A stretch of 5,146 nt of DNA from the NCBI GenBank assembly GCA_003223995.1, contig QHYA01000258.1, positions 1 through 5,146 of the forward strand, read 5' to 3'. The position numbers and the translations under genes were made by a program. Origin of the DNA: Acidobacteriota bacterium. GTDB taxonomy: Bacteria > Acidobacteriota > Polarisedimenticolia > QHYA01. Position 1 is the stretch's first letter, and each line of letters starts with the position of its first letter. Positions 4,921 to 5,146 of the stretch are shown here, piece by piece. Below the pieces are notes generated by a model. The model worked only from the letters and a program-made list of their open reading frames with translations. It did not search any database and was not told the origin of the DNA.

Positions 4921-5146
4921 CTACTTCATCCGTCCGATATACCAGCGCCACCGATCATTCAACTCATCCAACGTTCCAGCTTGCAACAGCGTCGGCAGCG
5001 CGCTCCTTGCGTCTCCGCCTTCACGCACTTTTCGGATCGTCTCAAGGAGGAAATCCTTGCCCTTGAGGACGTCGCCATGCAACAGGAAATGGATGAAGCT
5101 CCATGCCGAGGCTTCGATCAGAAGTTCGTTCTCCTGAATTCGGTCG
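4921..5146 (-). CDS. Partial gene, C-terminus; possibly peptidase MA / DUF1570-like
   Basis: The frame is open from the right edge to a TAG stop at 4923-4921, giving the last 74 residues of a protein whose start lies outside the window. Readable segments include ENELLIEASAWSFIHFLLHG (about 5-24), GKDFLLETIRKVREGGDARS, and the end TLDELNDRWRWYIGRMK. The pattern is an Ala-Trp-Ser helix with a buried FIHFLLHG stretch, a Phe-Leu helix, then a final helix with a Trp-x-x-Tyr ending. It resembles the helical tail of gluzincin-like (peptidase MA, DUF1570) exported proteins, whose HExxH zinc site would lie upstream and is not visible here. That assignment is inference from a short fragment. The AHSA1-ArsR unit lies 150 bp downstream on the same strand with its own candidate promoter, so this gene is probably a separate unit. 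No clear terminator follows it. Confidence 0.75.
   Translation of the reverse strand, partial: DRIQENELLIEASAWSFIHFLLHGDVLKGKDFLLETIRKVREGGDARSALPTLLQAGTLDELNDRWRWYIGRMK

Overview
The window is dense, high-GC bacterial chromosome. Hand counts give about 70% GC inside the methyltransferase gene and 50-60% in several other genes. The content is ordinary housekeeping and accessory genes: a lipoprotein-type methionine sulfoxide reductase, a secreted cupin, a class-II-type O-methyltransferase, small exported proteins, and an AHSA1/SRPBCC protein paired with an ArsR-type regulator. The combination suggests a Gram-negative soil or sediment lineage such as Acidobacteriota, Gemmatimonadota or a relative. 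That is a guess from gene flavour and composition; no ribosomal RNA, tRNA or phylogenetic marker is present.

Layout. On the minus strand at the left edge is msrA (221-832), read from a TTG start with a good Shine-Dalgarno (SD) site and a lipoprotein signal. A 44-codon reading frame (81-215) follows it closely and may be a coupled small gene. Across a 232-bp divergent gap, the plus strand carries a secreted cupin (1065-1544), then a SAM-dependent O-methyltransferase (1628-2668). Next comes a small exported protein with four EHPK repeats (2781-3284), then a distinctly AT-richer gene of unknown function built from two similar modules (3335-3817). Facing these on the minus strand is a two-gene unit, AHSA1/SRPBCC (4306-4770) followed after one base by an ArsR-type regulator (3924-4304). 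At the right edge is the C-terminal 74 codons of another minus-strand gene (4921 to the edge), which has no start in the window.

How the genes relate. The cupin and methyltransferase are probably co-transcribed. Their products should sit in different compartments, so a shared pathway is not demonstrated. The AHSA1-ArsR pair looks like a self-regulated unit: four GCAACC half-sites lie in its upstream region at 10, 10 and 31 bp spacing, including a perfect inverted repeat, and they overlap a candidate promoter. The msrA product is predicted to be membrane-anchored outside the cytoplasm, where it would repair oxidised methionines.

No CRISPR array, transposase, integrase, tRNA, rRNA or recognised riboswitch was seen. 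I do not see a wholly new multi-gene system. The best leads are the phased operator array, the repeat-bearing exported protein, the low-GC two-module gene, and an 18-bp tandem repeat that places minimal reading frames directly before the methyltransferase.
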